A stretch of DNA of 64,000 nt. It comes from Ramlibacter ginsenosidimutans (GTDB lineage: Bacteria; Pseudomonadota; Gammaproteobacteria; Burkholderiales; Burkholderiaceae_C). The notes under the pieces are model-generated. The model was given only the letters and a program-made list of their open reading frames with translations, was not told the DNA's origin and did no database searches. The stretch is taken from the NCBI RefSeq assembly GCF_042678185.1, contig NZ_JBHUDQ010000012.1; one strand, 5' to 3'. A program made the position numbers and the translations under genes. This document shows positions 44,985 to 53,625 of this stretch, in pieces; position 1 is the first letter of the stretch; the number at the start of each line of letters is the position of its first letter.

Positions 44985-46361
44985 TTACCTGGCCTGCCTG
45001 CTCCCGCGCCGCTGCAAGCGCCACAGCAGCAGGAACAGCAGGAAGGGCGGGATGGCGGTGAGGCCCGTTCCGACGAACGCGGTCGCATAGGCCCCCAGCA
45101 GGCCGTAGCCCGGCGTCAGTGCATCCACCGTCACGCCCGAAAAGCCCTTGAGCAGCTTGCCCAGCACCGCGTAGGTGGACGAAAGCATCGCGTACTGCGT
45201 CGCGGTGTAGCCCAGCGTCGTCAGGCTGGACATGTACGTGACGAGCGCGACGCCGGCAAAAGCCTGCGCGAAAGAGTCGAGCGACATCACCGCGGCGAAC
45301 GTCGTCGCGTCCGCGTGGAACGCGAGCAGGGCGAATGCCGACGTGCCGAAGGCCTCGAGCACCAGGCCGACCAGCAGGGTGGGCAGCATGCCGATGCGCA
45401 CGGAGCACAGGCCGGCCGCCGCCAGTCCCAGGAAGGTGGTGACCAGGCCGAAGGATCCCCGCACCAGGGCCACGGTGTCCTTGCTGATGCCGAGGTCGTG
45501 GTAGTAGGGGTTGTACATCGGCCCCATCACGAAGTCGGGCAGCCGGTAGAGCGCGACGGCCAGCAGGATCAGCAGGCCGGTGGCCCGGTGCTTGCGGAAG
45601 AAGTCGATGAACGGCCCGAGCAGCGCATCGACCAGCCCGCGCCGGGTCCACAGCGGCGGCTTCGCGTGGAGCACCGCGTCCGCGCGTGCCGGCTCGGTGG
45701 CGAAGAAGCTCGCGGCGATGCCGATCGCCATCAGCACCGCCATCGCCACGTACGACAGGGACCAGCCCACGCGCGCCGCCGCGGCGATGATGGCCGCATC
45801 GGTGACCAGCAGCGCGATGCGATAGCCCAGTTGCGCCGCCGAGGTCATCAGCCCGACCTCCTCCGCGTCCGACGCCGCCTCGATGCGCCACGCATCGATG
45901 GCGATGTCCTGGGTCGCGGAGGCGAAGGCGGTAAGCAGGGCGAAGGCGCCGATCGCCGCCAGTCCCCCGGAGACACCGACCAGCGCCATGCCGAGCAGGC
46001 CCAGCGCGACCAGGATCTGGCACAAGAGCATCCAGCCGCGGCGGCGTCCCAGCCGCCCGAGCAGGGGCACGTCCACGCGGTCCACCAGCGGCGACCAGTA
46101 GACCTTGAAGGCGTAGGCGAAACCCACCCAGGAGATGAAGCCGATGGCCTTGAGGCTGGTGCCTTCGTCGCGCAGCCAGTAGCCGAACGTGTTGGCGGTG
46201 AGCAGGAACGGAAGGCCGGAGGAAAAACCCAGCGCCAGCATCACGGCGACCTTGGGCTGGCGCAGCTCCTTCAGGACCTCCAGCGCGGAGCGCTTGCGCC
46301 GCGGCGGCGCGGCGGGTGATGCAGGCGGACTCTCGGTGGTCGTTGCGGCTGGGTCTGACAT
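44985..46361 (-). CDS. ampG: AmpG-type muropeptide MFS transporter
   Basis: 458-residue MFS permease of the AmpG family, taking GlcNAc-anhydromuropeptides into the cytoplasm during wall recycling. The start of the core, MLALGFSSGLPFLLTANTFGYWLRDEGTSLKAIGF, then FKVYWSPLVDRVDVPLLGRLGRRRGW and FASATQDIAIDAWRIE, are AmpG hallmarks. A Pro/Ala-rich N-terminus of about 35 residues precedes it. It is divergent from the M48 protease gene by 31 nt. Confidence 0.93.
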   Translation of the reverse strand: MSDPAATTTESPPASPAAPPRRKRSALEVLKELRQPKVAVMLALGFSSGLPFLLTANTFGYWLRDEGTSLKAIGFISWVGFAYAFKVYWSPLVDRVDVPLLGRLGRRRGWMLLCQILVALGLLGMALVGVSGGLAAIGAFALLTAFASATQDIAIDAWRIEAASDAEEVGLMTSAAQLGYRIALLVTDAAIIAAAARVGWSLSYVAMAVLMAIGIAASFFATEPARADAVLHAKPPLWTRRGLVDALLGPFIDFFRKHRATGLLILLAVALYRLPDFVMGPMYNPYYHDLGISKDTVALVRGSFGLVTTFLGLAAAGLCSVRIGMLPTLLVGLVLEAFGTSAFALLAFHADATTFAAVMSLDSFAQAFAGVALVTYMSSLTTLGYTATQYAMLSSTYAVLGKLLKGFSGVTVDALTPGYGLLGAYATAFVGTGLTAIPPFLLFLLLWRLQRRGSRQAR

Positions 46362-46392
46362 CTTGGCCTTGATTCGTCCGTATTATTCGCCC

Positions 46393-47229
46393 ATGCGCAG
46401 GATTCGTGCTGTCCCTCCACCCCGATGCGGCTCGCGGCGTGCGTTCCTGCTCACGGCCAGCAGCCTCGTCGCCGCGCCAGTATTCGCCCAGGTGAATGTC
46501 GGTCCGCCTTCGAGCATGCGCAGCCTGGTGCCCGCGGAGGAGCTGGAGCAGGCCGCGACGCAGCAATACGGCGAGCTGCTGGAGCAGGCGCGGTCCAAGA
46601 ATGCGCTGGCGCCGGACAACAATCCGCAACTGCAGCGGCTGCGCGCCATCGCCGGCCGCCTGATCGTCGATGCGCCGCGCTGGAACGAACGGGCGCGCCA
46701 GTGGCACTGGGAAGTGAACCTGATCGGCAGCAAGCAGGTGAACGCGTTCTGCATGCCGGGCGGCAAGATCGCCGTCTTCACCGGCTTGCTGCAGCAGCTG
46801 CAGGTCACGGACGACGAGCTTGCGATGGTGCTGGGACACGAGATGGCCCACGCCTTGCGCGAGCACGCGCGCGAGCGCATCGCCAAGACACAGGGCACGG
46901 GCGCGCTGCTGTCGCTCGGGGCGCAGCTGTTCGGCCTCGGGCAGCTCGGCAACGTGGCCGCCGACATCGGCACCCAGCTGCTCTCGCTGAAGTACAGCCG
47001 CGACGACGAGACGGAAGCGGACCTGGTCGGCCTGGAGCTGGGCGCCCGCGCCGGCTTCAACCCCGAGGCGGCGGTGTCGCTGTGGGAGAAGATGGACCGC
47101 GCTGCGGGCGCGGGCGGCGGCATGGCCTTCCTGTCCACCCACCCGTCGGGCCCGGACCGCATGCGCCGCCTGAAGGAAAACATTCCGCGCGTGGAAGGCC
47201 TGTACCGGCAGGCGCTCGCCCGCCGCTGA
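46393..47229 (+). CDS. M48 family metalloprotease (exported)
   Basis: 278-residue zinc peptidase. A twin-arginine-like or Sec signal (RRAFLLTASSLVAAPVFA, with RR at 15-16) targets it to the periplasm. HEMAH at 149-153 is the HEXXH site, and DDETEADLVGLEL supplies the third ligand. It resembles BepA/LoiP-type envelope proteases but lacks a TPR tail. TATTAT ends 6 nt before the ATG with no Shine-Dalgarno, suggesting a leaderless mRNA. Confidence 0.93.
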   Translation: MRRIRAVPPPRCGSRRAFLLTASSLVAAPVFAQVNVGPPSSMRSLVPAEELEQAATQQYGELLEQARSKNALAPDNNPQLQRLRAIAGRLIVDAPRWNERARQWHWEVNLIGSKQVNAFCMPGGKIAVFTGLLQQLQVTDDELAMVLGHEMAHALREHARERIAKTQGTGALLSLGAQLFGLGQLGNVAADIGTQLLSLKYSRDDETEADLVGLELGARAGFNPEAAVSLWEKMDRAAGAGGGMAFLSTHPSGPDRMRRLKENIPRVEGLYRQALARR

Positions 47230-47298
47230 ACGCAAGCCGCAGGCTGGACTGCCCGACGCCCCGAGGTGCCTCCCCAGCCGAGCCCCTAAGATGGCGGG

Positions 47299-47820
47299 AT
47301 GGGGACTGGAACAACTAACACCAAACCACGAACAACCAGGGCGGCCAGCGCGGAGGCGACCGAGCCGGCCGTGCGCGTGCTGCGGCGCTTCCGCATGGTC
47401 TTCAACGCGGTGAAGAGCCACTTCCGCGCGGTGGAGACCAAGGCCGGGGTGTCCGGGGCCCAGCTCTGGGCCCTCAGCGTCATCCAGGAGCATCCCGACA
47501 TCGGCGTCGGCGAGCTGGCGCGCGCGATGGACATTCACCAGTCGACCGCCAGCAACCTGCTGCGGCCCCTGCTGGAAAAGGGCCTGGCCGTCGCCCAGCG
47601 TGGTGGCGAGGACCGCCGCGCCGTCCAGCTGCGCGTGACCGCCAAGGGCGTCAAGGTGCTGGCGAAGGCGCCCGGGCCGTTCTCGGGCGTGCTGCCCGAG
47701 GCGCTGGCCCGGCTGGACGCACGCACGCTCGGCCGCCTCGACCGCGACCTCGCCATCCTGATCCAGGAGCTGGGTGTGGACGACCGGGCCGCGCGGATCC
47801 TGATGGGCAGCGACGACTGA
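47299..47820 (+). CDS. MarR family transcriptional regulator
   Basis: 173-residue MarR-type winged-helix protein: GVSGAQLWALSVIQEHPDIGVGELARAMDIHQSTASNLLRPLLEKGLAVAQRGGEDRRAVQLRVT. A low-complexity Thr/Ala-rich N-terminus of about 25 residues precedes the fold. TAAGAT ends 6 nt before the ATG. Ligand and targets are unknown; it may control the neighbouring trehalose-phosphate-synthase-like gene, which starts 170 nt downstream. Confidence 0.9.
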   Translation: MGTGTTNTKPRTTRAASAEATEPAVRVLRRFRMVFNAVKSHFRAVETKAGVSGAQLWALSVIQEHPDIGVGELARAMDIHQSTASNLLRPLLEKGLAVAQRGGEDRRAVQLRVTAKGVKVLAKAPGPFSGVLPEALARLDARTLGRLDRDLAILIQELGVDDRAARILMGSDD

Positions 47821-47990
47821 AGGGCGCAGCCGGTCCGTCCTGCACGGGCCGGGCGGACTGCGCCGGCCGGATCAACGCCTCGAAAGCGGTTCGGGCGGAA
47901 CATGCATGCGCGCGGGCTCCCTCTCGCGCCGGGGAACTCTGCCGTAAAGTATTTGTCAAAATGCATCACGCCTCCTGAGCTTGCCCGACA

Positions 47991-50225
47991 TTGAAAACAT
48001 TCCGACTGCAGCTGCGCTTCCTCGTCCCGCTGGTGATCATCCTGGTGGGGACCGCGTACCTGGCCGTTCCGATCATGGACAAGCTGACGCTGCGCTGGTT
48101 CGCGCGGGACCTCGACATGCGCGGCAACCTGGTCGCGACGGCCCTGTCGGACTCGCTCACGGACTCGGAGACGCGCGGCCGCAAGCTGCAGGCCATCTTC
48201 GACCGCGCCGTGCAGGACGAGCGCCTGGTCGCCATCGGCTGGTGCTCCACCAGCGGGCAGGTCGTGCGGCGCACGGCGCGCTATCCCAAGGACCTCGGCT
48301 GCGAGGAGGCCAGGGAGATCGCATCGCGCCAGGAGGCGGCCATGGAGATCGAGGGCGGTCCCGTGCACGTGAGCTACCACCCGATCGTGAGCGAGGCCGG
48401 CCCGGTGGGCGACCTGGTGCTGATGCACGACCTGAGCTTCATCGAGCGGCGCAGCCAGGACACGCGCAAGTACCTCATCATCCTCATCGCCGCCCTCGGC
48501 GGGGCGATCGCACTGGTCACCGTGGTCGTTGCGCAGTTGAGCTGGCGCGGCTGGGTCTCGGGCGCGCAGGCACTGCTGCGCGGGGAAGGGCTGTTGCGCC
48601 CGATGCTGCCGCCGGTGCCGGAGCTCGCGCCACTCGCCGCGGACCTGCGTGAACGCCTGCGCGACCTCGAAGACGAATACCGCCGCATGCCGCGCTCCGA
48701 CGAGGGCTGGAGCGCCGAGCGCCTGCAGTCGCTGCTGCGCACGCAGTTGCGCGGCGACCAGGTCATCGTGGTGTCGAACCGCGAGCCCTACATGCACGAG
48801 AAGCAGCCGGACGGCAGCCTCGTCGTGCGCCGCCCCGCCAGTGGACTGGTGACCGCCGTGGAGCCGGTCATGCGTGCGTGCTCGGGCACCTGGATCGCGC
48901 ATGGCAGCGGCAGCGGCGACCGCGACGCGGTGGACCGCCACGACCACGTGGCCCTGCCGCCAGGCGAGAACGAGTACCAGCTGCGCCGCCTGTGGCTCAC
49001 CGAGGAGCAGGAGCAGGGCTACTACTACGGCTTCGCCAACGAGGGGCTCTGGCCGCTGTGCCACGTGGCGCACGTGCGCCCGGTGTTCCGCGAGCAGGAC
49101 TGGGAGCACTACCGGCGCGTCAACCAGCTGTTCGCCGATGCGGTCGTGGCCGAGGCGCGCAGCGACGATCCCGTGGTGCTGGTGCAGGACTACCACTTCG
49201 CCTTGCTGCCGGCCATGGTGCGGCGCAAGCTGCCGCGCGCGACCATCCTGACCTTCTGGCACATCCCCTGGCCCAACCCGGAGTCGTTCGGCATCTGCCC
49301 GTGGCGCAGCGAGATCCTGGAGGGGATGCTGGGCAGCACGATCCTGGGCTTCCACACGCGCTTCCACTGCAAGAACTTCATCGAGACCGTGGACCGCTAC
49401 CTGGAAGCGCGCATCGAGCACGAGCACTCGACCATCAGCTTCGGCGGCGCGCAGACGCTGGTGGAGAGCTACCCGATCTCGATCGAGTGGCCGTCGCCGG
49501 AGGAAGCGCGCGAATGGCCGTCGCCGGGCGAATGCCGGGCGCAGGTGTTCGAGCGGCTCGGCATTCCCAACAGCCACCGCGTGGCGGTCGGCATCGACCG
49601 CTTCGACTACACCAAGGGCATCCTGGAGCGCCTGAACGCGGTGGAGCGCCTGCTGGAGAAGCATCCGGAGTGGCGCGAGCGCTTCACCTTCGTGCAGGTG
49701 GCCGCCCCTTCGCGCGGCGCGCTCGAGGAGTACCGGTCCTTCCGCGAGCGCATCGAGCGCGCCGCCGAACGCATCAACCTGCGCTTCGCACGGCCGGGCC
49801 AGCCGGTGATCCACCTGCTCGCCCAGCACCACGACCACGACCAGGTGACGCGCCTGTACCGCGCCGCCGACGTCTGCATGGTCACCAGCCTGCACGACGG
49901 CATGAACCTCGTGTGCAAGGAGTTCGTGGCGGCGCGCGACGACGAGCGTGGCGTGCTGATCCTCAGCCGCTTCGCCGGCGCCGCGCGCGAAATGCCCGAG
50001 GCGCTGGTGGTGAATCCCTACCACGTGGAAGAAACGGCCGACGCCCTGCACCAGGCCCTCACCATGCCGGCCGCGGAACAACGCGAGCGCATGGCGGCGC
50101 TGCGCAGCACGGTGCACGAATTCAACGTGTTCCGGTGGGCAGGACGCATGCTCACGGACGCGGCGCGCCTGCGCTTGCGCCAGCGCGTGTCGGACCGCGT
50201 GCAGCGGCACAGCACCGTCACCTGA
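47991..50225 (+). CDS. Membrane-anchored trehalose-6-phosphate synthase-like (GT20) protein
   Basis: 744-residue fusion. Residues 1-200 look like a receptor: TM1 about 9-27, an extracytoplasmic region of about 130 residues, TM2 about 160-182, then a HAMP-like coiled stretch (ERLRDLEDEYRRM). Residues from 258 are a GT20 domain: VIVVSNREPY, NEGLWPLCH, VQDYHFALLPAMVRR, FWHIPWPNPE, GIDRFDYTKG, LHDGMNLVCKEFVAARDD. GT20 enzymes move glucose from a nucleotide sugar to a phosphorylated acceptor, usually glucose-6-phosphate. The loop WIAHGSGSGDRDA differs from E. coli OtsA GWSG, and no otsB phosphatase is near, so the acceptor may not be glucose-6-phosphate. The start is a TTG; an in-frame ATG upstream runs into a stop. 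Confidence 0.88.
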   Translation: MKTFRLQLRFLVPLVIILVGTAYLAVPIMDKLTLRWFARDLDMRGNLVATALSDSLTDSETRGRKLQAIFDRAVQDERLVAIGWCSTSGQVVRRTARYPKDLGCEEAREIASRQEAAMEIEGGPVHVSYHPIVSEAGPVGDLVLMHDLSFIERRSQDTRKYLIILIAALGGAIALVTVVVAQLSWRGWVSGAQALLRGEGLLRPMLPPVPELAPLAADLRERLRDLEDEYRRMPRSDEGWSAERLQSLLRTQLRGDQVIVVSNREPYMHEKQPDGSLVVRRPASGLVTAVEPVMRACSGTWIAHGSGSGDRDAVDRHDHVALPPGENEYQLRRLWLTEEQEQGYYYGFANEGLWPLCHVAHVRPVFREQDWEHYRRVNQLFADAVVAEARSDDPVVLVQDYHFALLPAMVRRKLPRATILTFWHIPWPNPESFGICPWRSEILEGMLGSTILGFHTRFHCKNFIETVDRYLEARIEHEHSTISFGGAQTLVESYPISIEWPSPEEAREWPSPGECRAQVFERLGIPNSHRVAVGIDRFDYTKGILERLNAVERLLEKHPEWRERFTFVQVAAPSRGALEEYRSFRERIERAAERINLRFARPGQPVIHLLAQHHDHDQVTRLYRAADVCMVTSLHDGMNLVCKEFVAARDDERGVLILSRFAGAAREMPEALVVNPYHVEETADALHQALTMPAAEQRERMAALRSTVHEFNVFRWAGRMLTDAARLRLRQRVSDRVQRHSTVT

Positions 50226-50252
50226 ACGCGCGTTGCAGCGCGCGCGCTGCCG

Positions 50253-52187
50253 CTACACGCCGGAGCGCGTCGGCGGCTTGCCGGCGCGTTCACGCGCCTC
50301 GTTGAGCAGCCTGACCAGTGCGTCCAGTTCCACCGGCTTGGTCAGGTGGGCATCGAAGCCCGCGTCCTGCGTGCGGCGCTTGTCGTCCTCGTTGCCGAAG
50401 CCGGTCATCGCCACCAGGTAGGTCGATTCGCAACCGTCGGCGCACAGCCGGCGCCGCACCTCGAATCCGTCCATGCCGGGCATCGCGAGGTCCAGCAGCA
50501 CCATCTGCGGCTTCAGCCGTGCGGCCACGGCGATGCCGGCCTCGCCCTGGTACGCCGCTTCCACCTGGTTGCCGAGCAGGCGCAGCACGTCCCGCGCGCT
50601 GTCGGCGGAATCGCGGTTGTCGTCGATCACCAGCACGCGCAGTCCGCCCGACACGTCGTCCCCGCGCTGCTCGCCCGGCCCTTCGGCCCCGTCGTGGATC
50701 GCGATCGGCAGGCGCACGGTGAAGGTGCTGCCCTGGCCCAGGCCGGGACTGCGGGCCTCGATGGATCCGCCATGCATCTCGGTGAGCGAGCGCGCCAGGG
50801 TGAGGCCGATGCCCAGGCCGCTCTCCGCGGCCGCGGAGGTGCCGCCCTCGGTCTGCACGAACAGGTCGAAGATGCTCTGGATGTGTTCGGGCGCGAGACC
50901 GCGGCCGTTGTCGCTCACCTCCACGTAGGCGAAGCCGTCCGGGGCCGAGACGCGCAGGCGGATGCGGCCGCCGTCGGGCGTGTACTTCGCGGCGTTGAGC
51001 AGCAGGTTCTGCAGCACCTGCGAGAGCCGGGTGGCGTCGCCGTTCACGTACACCGGCTGGTCCGGCTGTTCGATCGTGAGCGTGTGGTGGCGGGCCGCGA
51101 TCACGGGCCGTGCCGTTTCCACGCTGCGCGCAACGACGTCGGACACGCGCACCAGCTCCTTGCGCAGCCTGATCTTGCCGGTGGTGAGGCGACCCACGTC
51201 CAGCAGGTCGTCGACCAGGCGCGTCACGTGCGTGAGCTGCCGGTCGATCACGTCGCGGGCGTTGCGCAGCACCGGGCTGGCGACCGTCTCCAGCTGCATG
51301 ACGGTCACGGCGTTGCGGATCGGCGCCAGCGGGTTGCGCAGCTCGTGGGCCAGCATCGCCAGGAACTCGTTCATGCGGCGGCTGGAACTCTCCAGTTCAC
51401 CCAGGCGCCGCCGCTCGCTCATGTCGCGCGTGACCTTCGCGTAGCCGCGCAGTTCGCCGTCCGGGCCGTGGATCGCGCTCACCACCACGTTCGCCCAGAA
51501 CAGCGAACCGTCCTTGCGCACGCGCCAGCCTTCGTCCTCGACGCGACCCTGCGTGCGCGCGGCTTCCAGTTCCCGCTCCGCTTTCTGCGAGGCCTGGTCC
51601 TCCGGCGTATAGAAGATGCTGAAGTGGCGGCCGATGACCTCCGCGGCCTCGTAGCCCTTGATGGCCTGGGCACCCGCGTTCCAGCTCTGGACGATGCCCT
51701 GCGGGTCGAGCATGAAGATGGCGTAGTCGCGCACGCTGTCCACCAGCAGCCGGAAGCGCTCCTCGCTCTCGCGCAGCTGCTCCTCGTGCATGCGGCGCTC
51801 GGTCAGGTCGCGCGTGATCTTCGCGAAGCCCGTGAGCTCGCCCATCGGGCCGTACAGCGCGGTGATCACCACGTTGGCCCAGAAGCGCGTGCCGTCCTTG
51901 CGCAGGCGCCAGCCCTCGTCCTCGAAGCGGCCGCGCGCCTTCGCGAGCCTCAGCTCCTCGTCGGGCCAGCCGCGGTCCACCGCCTCGCGCGGATAGAACA
52001 CGGAGAAATGCTGGCCGAGGATTTCCTCGCGCCGCCAGCCCTTCAGCTTCTGGGCGCCCGTGTTCCAGGACATGATGTGTCCTTCGGGGTCCAGCATGAA
52101 GATGCCGTAGTCGGTGACGGCCTCGATCAGCAGCTGCAGCCGCTGTTCGACGGCGTCGCCGCGTTCGCTTGCGAGTGTCGGAGTCAT
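50253..52187 (-). CDS. PAS-PAS hybrid sensor histidine kinase
   Basis: 644-residue soluble hybrid kinase without transmembrane segments. Two PAS domains with PAC motifs come first (about 20-135, YGIFMLDPEGHIMSWNTGAQKLKGW; about 145-262, a near repeat YAIFMLDPQGIVQSWNAGAQAIKGY). HisKA follows with the phosphoacceptor in MLAHELRNPLAPI, then HATPase (LLNAAKYTPDG, SDNGRGLAP, GLGIGLTLARSL) and a C-terminal receiver (VLVIDDNRD, VLLDLAMPGMDG, LTKPVE). The two PAS domains look like an internal duplication. No response regulator gene is adjacent. Confidence 0.95.
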   Translation of the reverse strand: MTPTLASERGDAVEQRLQLLIEAVTDYGIFMLDPEGHIMSWNTGAQKLKGWRREEILGQHFSVFYPREAVDRGWPDEELRLAKARGRFEDEGWRLRKDGTRFWANVVITALYGPMGELTGFAKITRDLTERRMHEEQLRESEERFRLLVDSVRDYAIFMLDPQGIVQSWNAGAQAIKGYEAAEVIGRHFSIFYTPEDQASQKAERELEAARTQGRVEDEGWRVRKDGSLFWANVVVSAIHGPDGELRGYAKVTRDMSERRRLGELESSSRRMNEFLAMLAHELRNPLAPIRNAVTVMQLETVASPVLRNARDVIDRQLTHVTRLVDDLLDVGRLTTGKIRLRKELVRVSDVVARSVETARPVIAARHHTLTIEQPDQPVYVNGDATRLSQVLQNLLLNAAKYTPDGGRIRLRVSAPDGFAYVEVSDNGRGLAPEHIQSIFDLFVQTEGGTSAAAESGLGIGLTLARSLTEMHGGSIEARSPGLGQGSTFTVRLPIAIHDGAEGPGEQRGDDVSGGLRVLVIDDNRDSADSARDVLRLLGNQVEAAYQGEAGIAVAARLKPQMVLLDLAMPGMDGFEVRRRLCADGCESTYLVAMTGFGNEDDKRRTQDAGFDAHLTKPVELDALVRLLNEARERAGKPPTRSGV

Positions 52188-52347
52188 GCGTTATCCGATT
52201 ATGGAAAAGCGCAGGCAGGAAGGTTCGGCCCGCAGCTGCGAATCCGGTCGCGTCCTACAGTCTGCCTGCGTGAAACAAGGCAGTCGCGCGACGGCGTCCG
52301 ATTTTGTCCATGTACAGACTGGATCGGCCGGAACCTAGAATCGTGCC

Positions 52348-53172
52348 ATGACCTTCCTCGAGATGCTGCAGGGCGCCCAGGGCCGCAACCGGTCCATGCT
52401 CTGCGTGGGCCTGGACCCCGAGCCTACGCGCTTCCCCGCGCAGCTGAAGGGGGATGCGCAGCGGATCTTCGATTTCTGCGCCCGCATCGTCGATGCGACC
52501 GGTGACCTGGCGATCGCCTTCAAGCCGCAGATCGCCTACTTCGCGGCCCATCGCGCGGAGCTGCAGCTCGAACAGCTCGTGCGGCACATCCGCTCCAGTT
52601 TTCCGCACGTTCCCGTGATCCTGGATGCGAAGCGCGGCGACATCGGCTCCACCGCGGAGCAGTACGCGAAGGAGGCCTTCGAGCGCTACGATGCGGACGC
52701 AGTGACGCTGTCGCCCTTCATGGGCTTCGACTCGGTGCAGCCTTACCTGAAGTACTCCGGAAAGGGCGCATTCCTGTTGTGTCGCACGTCGAATCCGGGC
52801 GGCGACGACTTGCAGAGCCAGCGGCTCGCGTCCGTGCCCGGACAGCCGCTCCTGTACGAGCACATCGCGCAGCTCGCGCAGGGCCCGTGGAACCTCAACG
52901 GGCAGCTGGGACTGGTCGTCGGAGCGACCTATCCGGCGGAGATCGAGCGCGTGCGGACGCTCGCGCCGACGCTGCCCCTGCTGATCCCCGGCGTCGGCGC
53001 GCAAGGCGGCGATGCGGCGGCGACGGTGAAGGCGGGCTGGCGCCCGGATGCGCCGATCGTCGTCAACTCGTCGCGCGCGATCCTGTATGCGTCGTCGGGG
53101 GCGGATTTCGCAGACGCGGCGCGAAGGGAAGCGCTGCGCACGCGCGACCTTCTCGAGGCCGCGAAGGGCTGA
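52348..53172 (+). CDS. pyrF: Orotidine 5'-phosphate decarboxylase (type 2)
   Basis: 274-residue PyrF of the longer type-2 class, making UMP from OMP. The catalytic lysine/aspartate tetrad is in VILDAKRGDIGSTAEQYAKEAFERYDADAVT; VGATYPAEIERVR and LIPGVGAQGG are conserved. TAGAAT ends exactly 6 nt before the ATG and no Shine-Dalgarno is present, so the transcript may be leaderless. A palindromic repeat follows its stop. Confidence 0.96.
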   Translation: MTFLEMLQGAQGRNRSMLCVGLDPEPTRFPAQLKGDAQRIFDFCARIVDATGDLAIAFKPQIAYFAAHRAELQLEQLVRHIRSSFPHVPVILDAKRGDIGSTAEQYAKEAFERYDADAVTLSPFMGFDSVQPYLKYSGKGAFLLCRTSNPGGDDLQSQRLASVPGQPLLYEHIAQLAQGPWNLNGQLGLVVGATYPAEIERVRTLAPTLPLLIPGVGAQGGDAAATVKAGWRPDAPIVVNSSRAILYASSGADFADAARREALRTRDLLEAAKG

Positions 53173-53173
53173 A

Positions 53174-53264
53174 CGCTGGGGTTCACTTCGTTCACCACCA
53201 GCCTACGAACGCCCCCGTTCGCCGCGACTTCGTAGGCTGGCGGTGAGCGCCAGCGAACCCCGGC
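53174..53264. repeat. Palindromic intergenic repeat, copy 2
   Basis: Two near-identical inverted arms of about 36 nt (53174-53209 and 53229-53264) share the core CGTAGGCTGG(C/T)GGTGA...AACCCC with the copy at 29085. It starts 2 nt after pyrF and lies between convergent genes (pyrF and the GlsB-type gene). It probably folds into a long hairpin and may terminate both. Confidence 0.85.
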
Positions 53265-53276
53265 AATGCGGGACGC

Positions 53277-53534
53277 TTACCGGTAATACCGCGGACGGCG
53301 GACCATCGCGACGATCACCAGCAGCACGATCGCGCCGAGGATCGAGGCGATCCAGCCGGCGGGCTGGCCCGGCCGGTACCAGCCCATCGCCTGTCCGACC
53401 CAGCCGGCGAGCAGGGAGCCGACGATGCCGACGATGGTAGTCATGATGATGCCCATGCGATCGTTGCCCGGCTTCAGCGCGCGGGCGAGCAGGCCCACGA
53501 TGAAGCCGACGATGATCATGGTGATGATGGACAT
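53277..53534 (-). CDS. GlsB/YeaQ/YmgE family (transglycosylase-associated) membrane protein
   Basis: 85-residue three-helix membrane protein: MSIITMIIVGFIVGLLARALKPGND, GIIMTTIVGIVGSLLAGWVGQAMGW and WIASILGAIVLLVIVAMV match the family. These proteins are stress-linked but of unclear activity; the transglycosylase name is historical. It converges with pyrF. Confidence 0.92.
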   Translation of the reverse strand: MSIITMIIVGFIVGLLARALKPGNDRMGIIMTTIVGIVGSLLAGWVGQAMGWYRPGQPAGWIASILGAIVLLVIVAMVRRPRYYR

Positions 53535-53625
53535 GGCAGTGCTCCCGGTTTCTGTTGTGTTCGGAGCATCCTAGGGCGCGCGCGCCGCCGGGCTTGTAGG
53601 CGAGGGCAGGTCCGGCCGGTGCGAA

